64,000 nucleotides of DNA from Candidatus Amarolinea dominans (GCA_016719785.1 JADJYJ010000029.1:92842-156841), one strand, 5' to 3'. Counted from the first letter of the stretch, positions 8,937-19,200 are shown. Numbers and translations are program-made. Notes: generated from the letters alone by a model not told the origin.

Positions 8937-10259
8937 TCGCAGACGCCCGGCGGTTCGTCGAGTGGGGGGGGCTGCTTGTGGCGATCCTGGTTCCCCTCGC
9001 CTTCAACCCGCTGGACGCCAACGCGTTCGAGCCGCTCAAGGCCGCACTTTTCCAAACCATCACCCTGTTGATGATCCTGGCCGCCCTTGCGCCGCAGGTC
9101 GCCCGCCTGCGCTCTGCTGTGCCGCAAGCCAGCGGTTCATCCTCCGCCGGGCCGCAAGTCAACGATTTGCGCTACCTGTTCTACGCGGCCGCCATCCTGC
9201 TGGCAACCCTGTTTGCGCTGGACAGTGCGCCGCAGCCTGTGGACGGCGCGCCCCAGCGCCGACAGCGCGCTGACGCTGCTCAGCGGCGTCATTTTCTGCT
9301 GGCTGTTGGGTCAGACGCTGACCACCCGCCGCCAGGTGCTGCGCCTGACGCTGGCGCTGGTGATCGGCAGCGTGCCGGTGACGATCTATGGCCTGCTGCA
9401 AGCGACCGGCCTCGATCCGTTGGTCTGGATCAGCGACTCGGTCTCGCCGGTGCTGAGCACGGTCGGCCGCTCGAACTACCTGGCCGCGTACCTGGTTATG
9501 GTCATGCCCTTCACCCTGGCCCTGTGGCGCGGCGGGGCAGACGGGCGGCCCGCGTCCCGCTTCGGCCTGCTCCTTGCGCTGCAACTCACCTGCCTGCTGC
9601 TGACCCTGGCGCGGGCCGCGTGGCTTGGCCTGCTGATCGGCGGACTGACGGCGAGCCTGGCGCTGGCGTTGCGCCAGCCGGCCTGGCATGCGAACCGGTC
9701 ACGGCGCCGCCTGTGGCTGGCCGGCGGTCTGGCTGCCTGCCTGGTGGGCGTCGGCCTGCTCTATGCCATGAGCACCTCGGCCTTGCTGCAAGCGTCGGCC
9801 TATGGGATGCGCCCGGTCGTCTATGCCCAACTGCGCGCCGACTCGGCCGCGGCGCGGCTGATCTTCTGGCGGGTCAGCCTGCGCCTGCTGGATGGCCGCT
9901 GGCTGTTGGGCTACGGCCCCGGCACCTTCGGCAGCCTGGTGGCGGCCGCGCAGCCCGCGGAGTTGACCGCCGCCGGCCCGGCCGCCAGCCTGCTGGACGA
10001 TCCGCACAACCTGCTGCTCGACCGGCTGCTGCAAACCGGCATGGTGGGCCTGCTGGCGTACCTGGCTCTGCTGCTGACGACCGCCCGGCGCTGGCTGCTC
10101 GCCTGGCGCGGGTCGGCGGACCGCCAGGCGCTGTTCATCCTGGCCGCAACCCTGGCCGCCATGACGGCCTTTCTCGTGCAAGCGCAGGCCACCCCCAATG
10201 TCGTCACGACCGATGCCCTCTTTTGGGTGATGATGGCCCTGGCCGCGGGCGCCACATAA
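8930..10259 (+). pseudogene. O-antigen ligase/polymerase-like membrane protein, one frameshift
   Basis: The gene starts at ATG 8930, overlapping the lipoprotein stop. The first about 105 residues are in one frame (AFNPLDANAFEPLKAALFQT is typical of the family start). The frame changes near 9245 and continues to 10259 with many hydrophobic segments and the O-antigen ligase landmarks GRSNYLAAYLV, ARAAWLGLLIG and GYGPGTFGSL...DDPHNLLLDRLLQTG. Repair needs one base added or two removed in GCGCGCCCCAGCG. The full product would be about 443 residues with roughly ten membrane helices. It would join or polymerise lipid-linked glycans. The break may be sequence error. Confidence 0.75.
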
Positions 10260-10294
10260 ACCAAACAAACACTGCCCCCAGAACGAGAAAGACG

Positions 10295-11245
10295 ATGAAA
10301 AGACTCCTCATTCTAGCCCAATTTACCCCCATCTACCTGGAACGTTTGCGCCGCCATTTCGAGATCTTGCACGAAAGCTGGCTCGAAACGGTCGAGCTGG
10401 TGGATCCGGAGGCGTTGGGCGAGCGTCTGCGCACGCAGGGCATTGACTACCTGGTCATCGAGGCCGATTTTGTCCTGGCTGAGACCTTCGCGGCCGCGCC
10501 CAATCTGCGCTTCGTCGGCGTCTGCCGCGGCGAGATTGGCCCGCATGTGGACATGGAAGCAGCCGCCGAGCATGGCGTCACGGTGGTCAGCACGCCGGGC
10601 CGCAACGCGGTGGCCGTGGCCGAACTGACCCTGGGCCTGATGCTGGCGCTGGCGCGGCGCATCCCCCAGGCGCATGAACTGGTGCGCGCCGGGCAGTGGG
10701 ACAGCGCGCTGACCGGTTACGGCGCCTGGGGCGGCATCGAGCTGGCCGGGCGCACGGCCGGCCTGATCGGCCTGGGCGCGGTGGGGCGCGCCGTGGCGCA
10801 GCGCCTGCACGCGTTGGACATGCGTGTCCTGGCCTTCGATCCGTTCGTGGCCGCAGCCCAGGCCGCGCCGGCTGCCCTGGTGGACCTGCCCACCCTGCTG
10901 CGCGCAGCCGATTTCATCAGTCTGCACTGCCCGCTCACCCCGCAGACGCGCCATCTGCTCGATGAGACCGCGCTGGCGCAGACCAAACCGGGCATTTTTC
11001 TGATCAACACCGCGCGCGCGGCCGTTGTGGATGAAGACGCCTTGCTCGATGCGCTGCGCAGCGGTCGCGTGGCCGGCGCCGCGCTCGACGTTCACCGTGT
11101 GGAGCCGCTGCCGCCCAACAGTCCCTGGCTGGCCCTCGATCGTGTGATCCTGACGCCCCACATCGGCGGCGCCTCTGTGGATGTCATCGGCCACCATTCG
11201 CGCCTCATCACCGAGGCGCTGGAGCAGTTCGTTGGCCTGGGCTAA
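10295..11245 (+). CDS. D-isomer-specific 2-hydroxyacid dehydrogenase (NAD-dependent)
   Basis: A protein of 316 residues, close to the family norm. The nucleotide-binding fold carries GLIGLGAVGRAVAQRL at about 155-170, followed by FDPF. The catalytic triad is visible: Arg in LINTARAAVVDEDAL, Glu in HRVEPLP, His in LTPHIGGAS. It would reduce a 2-keto acid to the D-2-hydroxy acid or the reverse; phosphoglycerate dehydrogenase-like enzymes share these motifs, so the substrate cannot be assigned. It has no ACT domain. It stands alone before a repeat-rich gap. Confidence 0.9.
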   Translation: MKRLLILAQFTPIYLERLRRHFEILHESWLETVELVDPEALGERLRTQGIDYLVIEADFVLAETFAAAPNLRFVGVCRGEIGPHVDMEAAAEHGVTVVSTPGRNAVAVAELTLGLMLALARRIPQAHELVRAGQWDSALTGYGAWGGIELAGRTAGLIGLGAVGRAVAQRLHALDMRVLAFDPFVAAAQAAPAALVDLPTLLRAADFISLHCPLTPQTRHLLDETALAQTKPGIFLINTARAAVVDEDALLDALRSGRVAGAALDVHRVEPLPPNSPWLALDRVILTPHIGGASVDVIGHHSRLITEALEQFVGLG

Positions 11246-11248
11246 GGC

Positions 11249-11689
11249 TTTTTCAACGCAAGGGCGCAAGGACGCAGAGGGGTGAGAAGTCGGTATATGG
11301 GTGATGATTCGTGTAGTCAATTTGTGAACAAAGAGATTTTTTAACGCAAGGGCGCAAGGACGCAAAGGTATTGGAATTCATGACGATCCGTGGTGTTTCG
11401 TGTAGTCAATTCGTGGATAAAGAGATTTTTCAACACAAGGGCGCAGGGACGCCAGCAGGAACTCCAAATGTACCCGGAATCGAGGCTTTAGCCGGTCTGC
11501 CACAGGGTTCTCAAGCCCAATAACCGGTTAAAGCCTCCATTCCAGATGTCTTCGGCGACCACATTTGGAATTCCTGGGACGCCAGGGCGCAGAGGTGTTG
11601 GGATTCGTGAGGATCCGTGGTGTTTCGTGTAGTCTGGTCGTGAGTTAAGAGGTTTTTCAATGCAAGGGCGCAGGGACGCCAGGACGCAA
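11249..11689 (+). repeat. Array of four 88-97 bp units (AACGCAAGGGCGCAAGGACGC)
   Basis: The core AACGCAAGGGCG recurs at 11255, 11343, 11432 (as AACACAAGGGCG) and 11659 (as AATGCAAGGGCG), with shared spacer text such as CCGTGGTGTTTCGTGTAGTC. The first three are 88-89 bp apart. The larger gap before the fourth is explained by a 121-bp element plus duplicated target inside it. This stretch between the dehydrogenase and the sugar kinase holds no gene. Confidence 0.8.
11456..11576 (+). mobile_element. MITE copy C (121 bp, 9-bp target duplication)
   Basis: The ends are CAGGAACTCCAAATGT and, inverted, CAGGAATTCCAAATGT. They are bounded by perfect 9-bp direct repeats GGACGCCAG at 11447-11455 and 11577-11585. 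The interior differs from copies A and B and forms its own hairpin (GAGGCTTTAGCCGGT against ACCGGTTAAAGCCTC). It is inserted into the third unit of the surrounding repeat array, so it is younger than the array. It has no coding capacity. Confidence 0.85.
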
Positions 11690-13198
11690 ATGCATTCGGG
11701 ATTTTATTTTTTGACCCTCGACGCCGGCACGAGCGGCGGGCGGGCGGCGATCTTCGATGGGATGGGCCGCCAGGCGGCGGTGGCGGCCGCGGCCTGGGAT
11801 TACGAGAGGCCGGCCGACGCCGCGCCGTGGGGACGGGCCTTCGACGCGGGCCGGTTCTGGAACATCCTGACCGGGCTGGCGCGGCAGGCGCTGGCGCAGG
11901 CCAATGTCCCGGCCCGCCAGGTGGCCGCGGTCAGCGTGACCGCGCAGCGCGGGGGGATGGTGATCCTGGACAGGGCCGGCGCGGCGCTCTATGCCGGACC
12001 GATCCAGGACCTGCGCGGGGTTTACCAGGCCGCGGCGCTGGAGGAAACCTGCGGCGAGCGCCTGGCTGCCATCAGCGGACACGGGCCGGCCCTGATCTTT
12101 GCGCCGGCGCGCTTGCAGTGGTTTCGTGAACAGCAGCCTGACCTGTTCAGCCGCTTCGCCACCCTGCTGACGATCAGCGATTGGCTGATTTTTTGCCTGA
12201 GCGGGGCGCGCTGCACGGAGCCAAGCGCCGCGGCCGACACGCAGCTCTTCGACATCCGGCAGGGCGCCTGGTCGGCCGAGCTGATGGGCACCCTGGCCCT
12301 GCCGGCCGCGCTCTTTCCGCCCGTGCACGTCACAGGCGCGGTGGTGGGCGCAGTGTCGCCGGCGGCCGCGGCGCAGATTGGATTGGCGGCCGCAACGCCG
12401 GTGGTGATGGGAGGCGCAGACACGCAGATGGGCCTGCTGGGCATGGGCATGACCGCGCCCGGCGAGGTGGGCATCCTGGCCGGCTGGAGTATGCCGGTGC
12501 AGCAGGTGACGGCCGCGGCGCTCGACGCCCGGCGCCGGTTGTGGGTTGGCCCCCATGCGCTGCCGGGCCTCTGGGTGCTGGAAGGCAACGCGGGGCCGGC
12601 CGGCCGCGCGTATGCCTGGCTGGCCGAGGTGATGTGCGGCCGGCCCGACTTTGCGGGTCTGGAGGAGATGGCCGCGTCGGTTGACCCCGGCGCGGGCGGC
12701 GTGCTGGCCTTCCTGGGACCCCAGCCGATGAACGCGGCGGAGATGGGGCTGGCCTGGGGCGGACTGCTCATGCCGCTGGGCGCGGACTTCATTGAGGTGC
12801 GCCGCGAACACCTGGCCCGCGCCTGCCTGGAGAACATCGCCTTTGCCGCCCGCGCCAACCTGGAATTGGTGACCGAGTTGAGCCAGGCGCCGGTCGTGCA
12901 GGTGGCGGTGGGCGGCGGCCTGACTCGCAGCCGTGTGTGGACGCAGATGCTGGCCGACGTGTTGGGCAGGCCGCTACGTGTTAGTGCGCTGCCCGATGCC
13001 AGCAGCCGTGGCGCGGCGATCAGCGCGGCGGTCGGCGCAGGGCTTTATCCTGACCTGGCGACGGCCGCAGCCGCCATGACCGGCGACGATGTCAGCGTCA
13101 CGCCGGCGCGGGTGGCCGTGGCCGAATACCTCGATCTGTACGAGCGCTGGCAGCGGGCCAGGGAACAGCTCGACGCGTTGGGCCAGCGGATTGATTAG
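11690..13198 (+). CDS. FGGY-family carbohydrate kinase
   Basis: A protein of 502 residues from ATG 11690; an earlier in-frame ATG at 11660 lies inside the repeat array and is less likely. The FGGY landmarks are visible: N-terminal phosphate loop LTLDAGTSGGRAAIFD, ISDWLIFCLSG in the middle, and the C-terminal ATP-site motif VGGGLTRSRVWTQMLADVLG. It should phosphorylate a sugar or polyol with ATP (xylulokinase, glycerol kinase and autoinducer-2 kinase belong here). The class II aldolase gene 82 bases downstream fits a pathway in which the kinase product is cleaved or epimerised. The substrate is not determined. Confidence 0.88.
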   Translation: MHSGFYFLTLDAGTSGGRAAIFDGMGRQAAVAAAAWDYERPADAAPWGRAFDAGRFWNILTGLARQALAQANVPARQVAAVSVTAQRGGMVILDRAGAALYAGPIQDLRGVYQAAALEETCGERLAAISGHGPALIFAPARLQWFREQQPDLFSRFATLLTISDWLIFCLSGARCTEPSAAADTQLFDIRQGAWSAELMGTLALPAALFPPVHVTGAVVGAVSPAAAAQIGLAAATPVVMGGADTQMGLLGMGMTAPGEVGILAGWSMPVQQVTAAALDARRRLWVGPHALPGLWVLEGNAGPAGRAYAWLAEVMCGRPDFAGLEEMAASVDPGAGGVLAFLGPQPMNAAEMGLAWGGLLMPLGADFIEVRREHLARACLENIAFAARANLELVTELSQAPVVQVAVGGGLTRSRVWTQMLADVLGRPLRVSALPDASSRGAAISAAVGAGLYPDLATAAAAMTGDDVSVTPARVAVAEYLDLYERWQRAREQLDALGQRID

Positions 13199-13280
13199 CC
13201 TGCGCCGGGGCAAGGTGTGGTAAAATATAGGTAGCGGACTGTGCCCGCGGAGCGCGTCGTACAAATCGAGGAGGCTGCAT

Positions 13281-13922
13281 GTGAGCGAATGGCTGGAGGA
13301 GCGGCGTCGGGTCCTGCTGACGGCGCAGCAGTTGTTGGAAAAGCGCCTGACCGTGGGCAGCTCCGGCAATGTCAGTCAGCGCGTGGGCGCTGAACTGCTG
13401 GCGATCACGCCCAACCGCCGTTACACCGAGGACTTGACCCCGGCCGACATCGTGGTGGCGACGTTCGAGGGCGATGTGGTGGACGGGGACGGGATTCCAT
13501 CTTCCGAGCTGATGCTGCACGTCGGCGTCTACCAGGCGCGGCCGGAGGTGCAGGCCGTCATCCATGCCCACCCACGCTACGTCAGCGCGGTGGCTATGAC
13601 CGGCCGACCGATTCCGCCCATCCTCGAAGACCAGATGATCTACCTGGGCGGACAGATCGAAGTCGCTGCACATGCGATGTCGGGCAGTGATGAACTGGCT
13701 GCGGCCGCGGTGCTGGCCCTGGGCGAGCGCAACGCCTGTCTGCTCGCCAATCATGGCGCGCTTGCCGTGGGCCGTGACCTGCGCGCGGCTCTCTATGCCT
13801 GTGAATACCTGGAGAAACTGTGCCTGGCCTTCTTGTGGGCCAGCCTGCTCGGCGACCCCGATGTCTTGCCGCCGGAGGTAGTGGAGACCGAACAGGCGTT
13901 CTTCAGGATGATGCGCATGTAG
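13281..13922 (+). CDS. Class II aldolase/adducin family protein (fuculose-/ribulose-phosphate aldolase-like)
   Basis: A protein of 213 residues. GAGGAGG sits about 8 bases before GTG 13281; an ATG two bases earlier is followed directly by TGA, so the GTG is the start. Family motifs are SSGNVSQR (phosphate binding), SSELMLH (catalytic Glu), IHAHPRYV (two metal-binding His) and NHGALAVG (third His). It cleaves or epimerises a sugar phosphate with a divalent metal, as in L-fuculose-1-phosphate aldolase and L-ribulose-5-phosphate 4-epimerase. It is probably co-transcribed with the FGGY kinase upstream. Confidence 0.88.
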   Translation: MSEWLEERRRVLLTAQQLLEKRLTVGSSGNVSQRVGAELLAITPNRRYTEDLTPADIVVATFEGDVVDGDGIPSSELMLHVGVYQARPEVQAVIHAHPRYVSAVAMTGRPIPPILEDQMIYLGGQIEVAAHAMSGSDELAAAAVLALGERNACLLANHGALAVGRDLRAALYACEYLEKLCLAFLWASLLGDPDVLPPEVVETEQAFFRMMRM

Positions 13923-13975
13923 ACGGGCCGGGAGTCCCGAACTCGTTCGGGCGGTTGATTCGCCAGGACAGCGTT

Positions 13976-13998
13976 GTCACGCCGGAGGCGTGACCTAC
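13976..13998 (+). repeat. Palindromic repeat GTCACGCCGGAGGCGTGAC
   Basis: A 19-bp near-perfect palindrome followed by CTAC. The same sequence in the opposite orientation occurs twice at 45569-45591 and 45656-45678. It lies just before the Shine-Dalgarno of the next gene and resembles a REP element. The preceding bases also hold a small hairpin (CCCGAACTCGTTCGGG). Confidence 0.75.
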
Positions 13999-14015
13999 GA
14001 GAGGAGTTGATTTTA

Positions 14016-14381
14016 ATGAAAGTACCGTCGTTTATTCTCAGACAACTGTATGTCAAGGGCAGCCTGCGCGCCACCGACCAGGGCTTTGCCTTCGAGATCG
14101 CCAACAAACTTGGCTCCGGTTACAGCCGCGAGATGCGGCCGGTGATGCTGGATGGCGTCGCCTTCCCCCTGGAGCGGACCTTTTTCCGCCCGCCCGATGG
14201 ACTGGAGATCGCGTTCAGCGATGTGTCAGACGACATGCCCTTCACCCTGGAGATGGGCAAGACCTTGACCATCCTGGTGGAAGGCGCCGACCTGACCCCC
14301 GGTAAGCACAAGGTCGGCATGGGCTTTGTCGTCAAGGGCATCGGCGAGCTGAGCTTCGACGTGACTGACGTTATCGAGTAA
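14016..14381 (+). CDS. Small conserved hypothetical protein
   Basis: A protein of 121 residues with GAGGAG 9 bases before the ATG. The sequence is well mixed and looks folded, mostly beta (alternating hydrophobic strands such as TFFRPPDGLEIAF, LTILVEGADL, KVGMGFVVKGIGELSFDV). There is no signal peptide, membrane segment or known catalytic motif. I do not recognise the family. It stands alone between the sugar-catabolism pair and the FHA genes. Confidence 0.7.
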   Translation: MKVPSFILRQLYVKGSLRATDQGFAFEIANKLGSGYSREMRPVMLDGVAFPLERTFFRPPDGLEIAFSDVSDDMPFTLEMGKTLTILVEGADLTPGKHKVGMGFVVKGIGELSFDVTDVIE

Positions 14382-14428
14382 ACTCAGTATTCAGCATTCT
14401 GATTTGGATTTGTGACCGGAGGCTTGAG

Positions 14429-15076
14429 ATGTTACCACAGCTTGCGGTAGCGCCGGTGGCGGGGCCTGGATTGGCAGCGCAGTTGCGCGCCGAGCAGGGG
14501 CCGCTGGCCGGTCAAACGTTTGCGATTTCGCGCTCCCCCTTTACGCTGGGCCGCAGTCCGGAGAATGACCTGGTTCTTCCAGAACCGCTGGCCTCGCGCC
14601 AGCACGTGCGGCTGGAGGCGCGCGCGGGCCGCTGGTATTTGATTGATCTCGATTCGGCCAACGGCACGCTGCTCAACCGTCAGCGCCTGAGCGGCGAGAT
14701 GGCGCTGAACGCGGGCGATCTGATGGCCATTGGGGAAACGGTGTTCGCCTTCACCGTGCCGGGGCCGGCGCGGCCGGCGGTCGTTCCGCCCGCGGCGCGG
14801 GCACGCCCGGCCGCGCGGCGCTCATCGCCGCTGGCTGCCATCGTGATTGGCGTGGTTCTGATCGCCCTGGTGGTGGCGGCGGTGCTCTTCCTGGGCGGCA
14901 GCATGCGGCGCACGGCCGATGATGCGACCGGCCCGGCGCTGCCCACGCTGCAACTGCCCGTGCTGCCCAGCGTCACCCTGCCGACCGGCATCCCCTCGTT
15001 GCCGCCGATCCCCACGGGGCTGCCATCCCTCCCCACCGGCCTGCCCTCGCTGCCCACGTTTCCCCCGTTGAGGTAG
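14429..15076 (+). CDS. FHA-domain membrane protein
   Basis: A protein of 215 residues. The FHA domain spans about residues 20-105: FTLGRSPENDLVL, SRQH and LIDLDSANGTLLN carry the Arg, Ser/His and Asn that bind phosphothreonine in this fold. One membrane helix follows (about 133-155), then a Pro/Leu/Thr tail of repeated LPSLPTG. The orientation puts the FHA domain in the cytoplasm. It likely reads the phosphorylation made by Hanks-type kinases such as the one at 4004. The next FHA gene starts 5 bases after its stop. Confidence 0.88.
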   Translation: MLPQLAVAPVAGPGLAAQLRAEQGPLAGQTFAISRSPFTLGRSPENDLVLPEPLASRQHVRLEARAGRWYLIDLDSANGTLLNRQRLSGEMALNAGDLMAIGETVFAFTVPGPARPAVVPPAARARPAARRSSPLAAIVIGVVLIALVVAAVLFLGGSMRRTADDATGPALPTLQLPVLPSVTLPTGIPSLPPIPTGLPSLPTGLPSLPTFPPLR

Positions 15077-15081
15077 GGCCA

Positions 15082-15930
15082 ATGATCCTGGTGATTCAAT
15101 CCGCAGGAACGGGCGAGCGCCGCTTCCCCTTGCAGCGTGGGGTGTTGACCCTGGGCCGCGGCGCGGATTGCGATCTGGTCCTGGCCGACAGCCAGGCCTC
15201 CCGGCGCCATGCCGAGCTGCGCCGCGCCGGCGAGCGTTGGCAAATCGTGGATTTGGGCAGCACCAACGGCACCTTCATGAGCGGCGGCCGCCTGGCGCCG
15301 AACGTGGCGCGCACTCTGCGGCCCGGCGAGGTTGTCACCATCGGCAGCACGCGCCTGCACCTGCTGGATGAAGCGCCCGCCGCGGCCCCGCGGGCCGCTG
15401 CGCCCCCGCCGGCGCCAGACATGGCGGACGCGGCGCGGCCATCCCTGCTGCTTACGCTCTTGATCTGGTTCAGCCGCCTGCTGGTGTTGGCCGGCGCGGC
15501 CGCGTTGATGGCCGGCGCGCAGGCCGAATGGCTGCGCCTCGCGGTCACGCTGCCGCTGCTGGGCAATGTCCTCAACCGCACGATCAGCGGCCTGGAGAGC
15601 GGCTACGCTTACCTCCTGATTGGCATCGGCGCGCTCGGCCTGCTCCTGCTGCTGGTTGACCTGCTGTCGCGGCGCTGGGGCTTGGCCGCCGGATTGGCGC
15701 AGGCGCTCCTGGGCGGGTTGACCGCCGCTATCCTGGCGTTCAACGCCTACACCTATTACCAGGCCGGCGCGCAAACACTGTTTGGCATCAGCATGCTCGA
15801 CGTCCTGACGCAGTATGCGCGCGATCTCGTGCAGATCACCGTGCTGCCGGGCATCTACCTGGTGGGTGGCGGCCTGGCCGGGCTGACCCTCGGCGGTTTG
15901 CTGCGCCTGATCTTCGCCGGGATGGAATGA
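15082..15930 (+). CDS. FHA-domain protein with four membrane helices
   Basis: A protein of 282 residues. The N-terminal FHA domain (residues 1-95) has VLTLGRGADCDLVL, ASRRHAEL and VDLGSTNGTF, so all phosphothreonine-binding residues are present. A Pro/Ala linker leads to four hydrophobic segments (about 115-140, 172-195, 200-230 and 250-275). The membrane part is not a family I can name. It is tightly spaced with the FHA gene before it and upstream of the triple-FHA ABC transporter, suggesting one phospho-regulated membrane system. Confidence 0.85.
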   Translation: MILVIQSAGTGERRFPLQRGVLTLGRGADCDLVLADSQASRRHAELRRAGERWQIVDLGSTNGTFMSGGRLAPNVARTLRPGEVVTIGSTRLHLLDEAPAAAPRAAAPPPAPDMADAARPSLLLTLLIWFSRLLVLAGAAALMAGAQAEWLRLAVTLPLLGNVLNRTISGLESGYAYLLIGIGALGLLLLLVDLLSRRWGLAAGLAQALLGGLTAAILAFNAYTYYQAGAQTLFGISMLDVLTQYARDLVQITVLPGIYLVGGGLAGLTLGGLLRLIFAGME

Positions 15931-16011
15931 GGGGTGAGATCAGAGATCAGAGATCTATGTGGAAGGTGGTAGATTTGTGGTTGAAAGTGAGGCGGGAAGC
16001 GGGGGCGTGAG

Positions 16012-16153
16012 CAGCAGTTCCAAATGTAGCCTGGTTTTTTACCACAGAGATCACAAAGAACGCAGAGAAGTTGCCGATTCGCGTCTGATCTGCCGTTTCT
16101 TTGTGTTCTCTGTGTTCTTTGCGGTTGAATGTGTGCTACATTTGGAACTGCTG
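16012..16153 (+). mobile_element. MITE copy A (142 bp, perfect 19-bp inverted ends, 9-bp target duplication)
   Basis: Both ends are the same 19 bp, CAGCAGTTCCAAATGTAGC, in inverted orientation (16012-16030 and 16135-16153). The flanks 16003-16011 and 16154-16162 are identical, GGGCGTGAG. The interior nearly matches copy B at 44109 and has no coding capacity. It lies 95 bp upstream of the FHA-ABC transporter gene inside a GGCGTGAGGCGGGAAGCG-like low-complexity stretch. Perfect ends and duplicated target indicate a recent insertion. Confidence 0.9.
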
Positions 16154-16247
16154 GGGCGTGAGGCGTGAGGCGGGAAGCGGGAAGCGGGGGCGTGAGGGGT
16201 GAGGGGGTTCACTCGGTGTTGCGCATTCGTAATGGGGTGTGAGAATC

Positions 16248-19200
16248 ATGGCAAATGCTTCAGGGATTTTTGGTATTTTAACCGTGCAGGTCGGCGGCAA
16301 CCGCGATGAGCATCCGCTGACCAAACCGGTGCTCAATATCGGCCGCAGCAGCGAAAACGATTTGATTCTGCTGGACGACCCGCAGATTTCGCGCCACCAT
16401 CTGCGCCTGACCTACACGGCGCAGGGTTTTCAGGTGCAGGATCTCGGCTCGGCTGTGGGCGCCTTGTTGAACGGCCAGCCGTTAGCGGCCCGACAGACCT
16501 ACCCCATCGGTTTTGATCAGGTTGTGCAGCTTGCCAGCTTTCAACTGAGCGTGCGCCCGCCGGCGGCGCCTGTGCCGCCCAGCCTGGGGGACAAAATCCG
16601 CATCTCGGCGCGGCCGCTGCCCGGCCTGGCCGTCTACGCGGCCGGCCAGATGCAGAAGTTCCCCTTGGACAAAGCGGTGGTGAGCTTGGGCCGCGCAAGC
16701 GACAACGACATCGTCATCAGCGCGACGGTCATCTCCGGCCACCATGCACGCCTGCAGCAGATCGGCAGCACGTTCACCATCAGCGACCTGGGCAGCTCCA
16801 ACGGCCTGACCTTCGATGGGCAGCGGGTGCCGCAGAAGGCGCTGCTGGACGGCGATGTGCTCTACGTCACCGACCAGGTCGCCATCCAATACCGCAGTGC
16901 GATCGGTTTGATGGGCGGCGCGGCCAAAGCGGAGGCGACGACCCCGCCCCCGGTGCAGGTGGTGGGTCTGCCCACCGACGACCAGCCGGTGCGCATCGGT
17001 CGCGCCAAGGACAATCAGATCGTGCTTGACCATCCGCAGGTCAGCCGTTACCATGCCATGATCGAGCGCATGGGCGTGGGGCGCTATCGGATTCATGACC
17101 TGAAAAGCGCCAACGGCGTCTTTGTGGGCAACAAGCGCATCGAGCGCGAGAGCTGGTTGAAAGATGACGACGAAATCCAGATCGGCCCCTTCCGCCTGGA
17201 CCTCAAGCAGGGCAACATCCGCCAGATGGAAGACCGGGGCATGCGCCTGGACGTGCTGCACCTGCAGAAGTGGGTTTCCAAAGAGAAGAACCTGCTGCAG
17301 GACATCTCCCTGGCCATCGCGCCGCAGGAATTCGTGGCCCTGGTCGGCCTCTCCGGCGCGGGCAAGTCCACCCTGATGAACGCGCTGACCGGTTTCAACC
17401 CGGCCACGCACGGCGCGGTCTTTGTCAACGACATTGACCTGTACAAGAATTTTGATCTGTTCCGCAATGAACTGGGCTATGTGCCGCAGAAGGACATTGT
17501 CCATGCCGAGCTGTCGGTCTACGCGGCGCTCGATTATGTGGCGCAGTTGCGCATGCCGCCTGACACCACCCCGGACGAGCGCCACAAGCGTATCCTGGAG
17601 GTGCTCGAGGACCTCGACCTGACCGAACGCAAGGACCTGCCGATTCACAAGCTCTCCGGCGGGCAGCTCAAGCGTGTTTCCATCGGCGTGGAACTGCTCA
17701 CCAAGCCGCGGCTGTTCTACCTGGACGAGCCGACCTCGGGCCTCGATCCCGGCACCGAATACAATATGATGAAACTGCTGCGCCACCTGGCCGACCAGGG
17801 ACGCACGATTGTGCTCATCACCCACGCCACCAAGAATGTGATGATGTGCGACAAAGTCATCTTCGTGGTGCGCGGCGGTTATGTCGCCTTCTACGGCCCG
17901 CCCGAAGAAGCGTTGATCTACTTCGACCGCTTCCGCACCGATCAGGAGCGCCGCGAGAAGGACATGGAGTTCGACAGCATCTACATCGTGCTGGAGGATG
18001 ACAAGCGCGGCAAGCCGACCGACTGGGCCGATCGTTACCAGAAATCGCCCGCGTATCAAAATTATGTGGTCGAGCGCCTGCGCAATCGGCGCGCGGCCGC
18101 GGCCAATGTGGGGCCGGACACCATCGCCCGCCGCGTCAGTTCCGGTGCGACCAAACGGGTCAATGCGCTGCGTCAACTGGCGATCCTCTCCTCGCGCAAC
18201 CTCAACATCCTGATGCGTGACCGCCTCAGCCTGGCGTTGATGCTCCTGCTGGCGCCCGGCATCGGCCTGATGGACTTCATGTGGGGGCGGGACCTGTTCG
18301 ACCCGGTCAAGGGTGATCCGGGCAAGATCATCACCATGCTCTTCATGATGGGCCTGATCACCATCCTGGTCGGCGCGCTTAGCTCTGTGCTGCAAATCGT
18401 CAAAGAGACCGACATCTACAAGCGCGAGCGCACGGTTGGCCTGCAGGTCGGCCCCTACATCCTGTCCAAAGTCTGGATCGGATTGATTCTGGCGCTCTAC
18501 CAGGCGCTCGTTTTTCTCGTTTTCGAGTTGATCTTCGTCCATCCTGACTTGCCGGGCACAGGCGCATACGTGGCGGTCTACATCACGTTGTTCATCGGCA
18601 CGCTGTCGGGCTACCTCTTCGGCCTGGCGATTTCGGCCGCCGCGCCCAATCTGAACGTGGCGCTGCTGCTGGTCATCGTGGTGCTGGTGCCGCAGTTCCT
18701 CTTCGCCGGCGCGCTGCTGCCGCTCGACCTGATCCCCGGCGGCGAACAGATCAGCGTCATTGCCTCCACGCGCTGGGCCTTCGAGGCGCTGGTCAACATC
18801 ACCGAGTTTGGCAAGCCACTGGTGGACGACCCCTGCTGGGCCGACCGGCCCAAGTACGATGAGGACGGCGAAACCGGTTGGAACACGGTGCTCAACCGGA
18901 GCGATGAGGAGAAATTGGCCCTGGGCTGCACCTGTATGGGCGCGACGATCTTCGAGACCTGCAGCGCGTTCCCCGGTATTCAGAGCGCCGATTTCTACGA
19001 TGACAAGGCCCGCACGCAGTTGGCCGCGGTCGAGCCGCAGAAACCGGTCTCGCCGACGCCCTACCCGTCGCCGACGCCGGTCTGGTCGCCGACGCCCTAC
19101 CCGTCACCGACGCCGCTGCCCCAGCCGAGCGATCCGAGCAAATTGGACGCGTACATGGATGACAGCCGTGAGCAGGGGCGCAAGTACCAGGACCGCCGTC

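Noticed and set aside
16482..18542. Open frame of 686 codons on the minus strand
   Set aside because: It is antisense to the triple-FHA ABC transporter, which has all ATPase motifs.
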